This document shows, in pieces, positions 63,961-64,000 of a stretch of DNA of 64,000 bases (positions within the stretch are counted from its first letter, which is position 1; each line of letters opens with the position of its first letter). The stretch lies in assembly GCA_934899185.1 (NCBI GenBank), contig CAKXYI010000004.1, positions 62,001 to 126,000 of the forward strand, given 5' to 3'. Source of the DNA: an uncultured Lachnospiraceae bacterium (lineage in GTDB: Bacteria; Bacillota; Clostridia; Lachnospirales; Lachnospiraceae). The position numbers and the translations under genes are program-made. Under the pieces are notes generated by a model. It searched no databases and had not been told where the DNA came from. It was given only the letters and a program-made list of their open reading frames with translations.

Positions 63961-64000
63961 TATAATAATGCTAAGAATATGTTTAGGAGGCTACCGATAT
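63961..64000 (+). other. Start region of a further gene cut by the window edge
   Basis: TATAAT at 63961-63966 could be a -10 box, although no fitting -35 box is seen. AGGAGG at 63985-63990 is a strong ribosome site. The window ends with GATAT, and a start codon at 63999-64001 would have ideal spacing. Confidence 0.5.

Overview
The window looks like a chromosomal segment of an anaerobic, spore-forming clostridium, most likely of the Lachnospiraceae. The grounds are a complete spoIIIAA-AH operon, a class III fructose-bisphosphatase, a fused 2-hydroxyacyl-CoA dehydratase-type activase of about 1,420 residues, a DUF6465-like lysine/alanine-rich protein, the CIRCE element, the Gram-positive LexA box, and strong AGGAGG ribosome binding sites with frequent GTG and TTG starts. 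No rRNA, CRISPR array, insertion sequence or prophage was seen. One tRNA gene (Arg, CCG anticodon) is present.

Layout. 0-6.7 kb: end of a parvulin-type foldase, a DUF6465-like protein, a TetR/MATE divergent pair with a three-copy operator, CIRCE-controlled htpG, a structured repeat and a DUF2804 protein. 6.7-11.2 kb: the large activase on the minus strand. 11.2-16.8 kb: a rhomboid-like membrane protein with a C-terminal zinc motif, glnS, a DUF2225 protein and fbp. 16.8-23.3 kb: arginine biosynthesis, with argG divergent from argC-GNAT-argJ-argB-argD and ArgR-box-like palindromes between them. 23.4-29.7 kb: a lipoprotein ComEA, a two-component system, a GerMN lipoprotein and ComEC. 29.7-34.3 kb: spoIIIAA-AH. 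A giant imperfect inverted repeat of about 400 bp follows, filling most of the gap before prfC.

34.8-41.2 kb: prfC, recA (LexA box), recX, rny, a Nudix hydrolase and a SpoIIM-like protein. 41.5-47.5 kb: gltB-gltD. 47.7-56.2 kb: an RND-type efflux pair, a TetR regulator with two identical operators, an unknown membrane protein, a stand-alone RsmH paralogue and a GGDEF protein. Much of this stretch uses more ATT/AT-rich codons than its surroundings. 56.2-58.7 kb (minus): DAHP synthase followed by an NSS-family transporter. 58.8-64 kb: tRNA-Arg, an SH3 protein, a pseudouridine synthase, ligA and a MetA-family homoserine acetyltransferase. A ribosome binding site at the very end announces a further gene.

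Together the genes serve nitrogen and amino-acid supply (GltBD, Arg, DAHP synthase, MetA), sporulation (SpoIIIA, SpoIIM-like), DNA repair and uptake (RecA, RecX, LigA, ComEA, ComEC), RNA metabolism (Rny, GlnRS, RF3, RsmH, pseudouridine synthase) and drug or stress efflux. The least ordinary items are the giant inverted repeat, the 19-bp-periodic operator before MATE, the twin TGAACAGTGTTCA operators around the RND-linked TetR gene, the com/two-component/GerMN locus, and two look-alike sigma-E promoters in front of spoIIIAA and spoIIM. All calls come from reading the sequence; no database search was possible.
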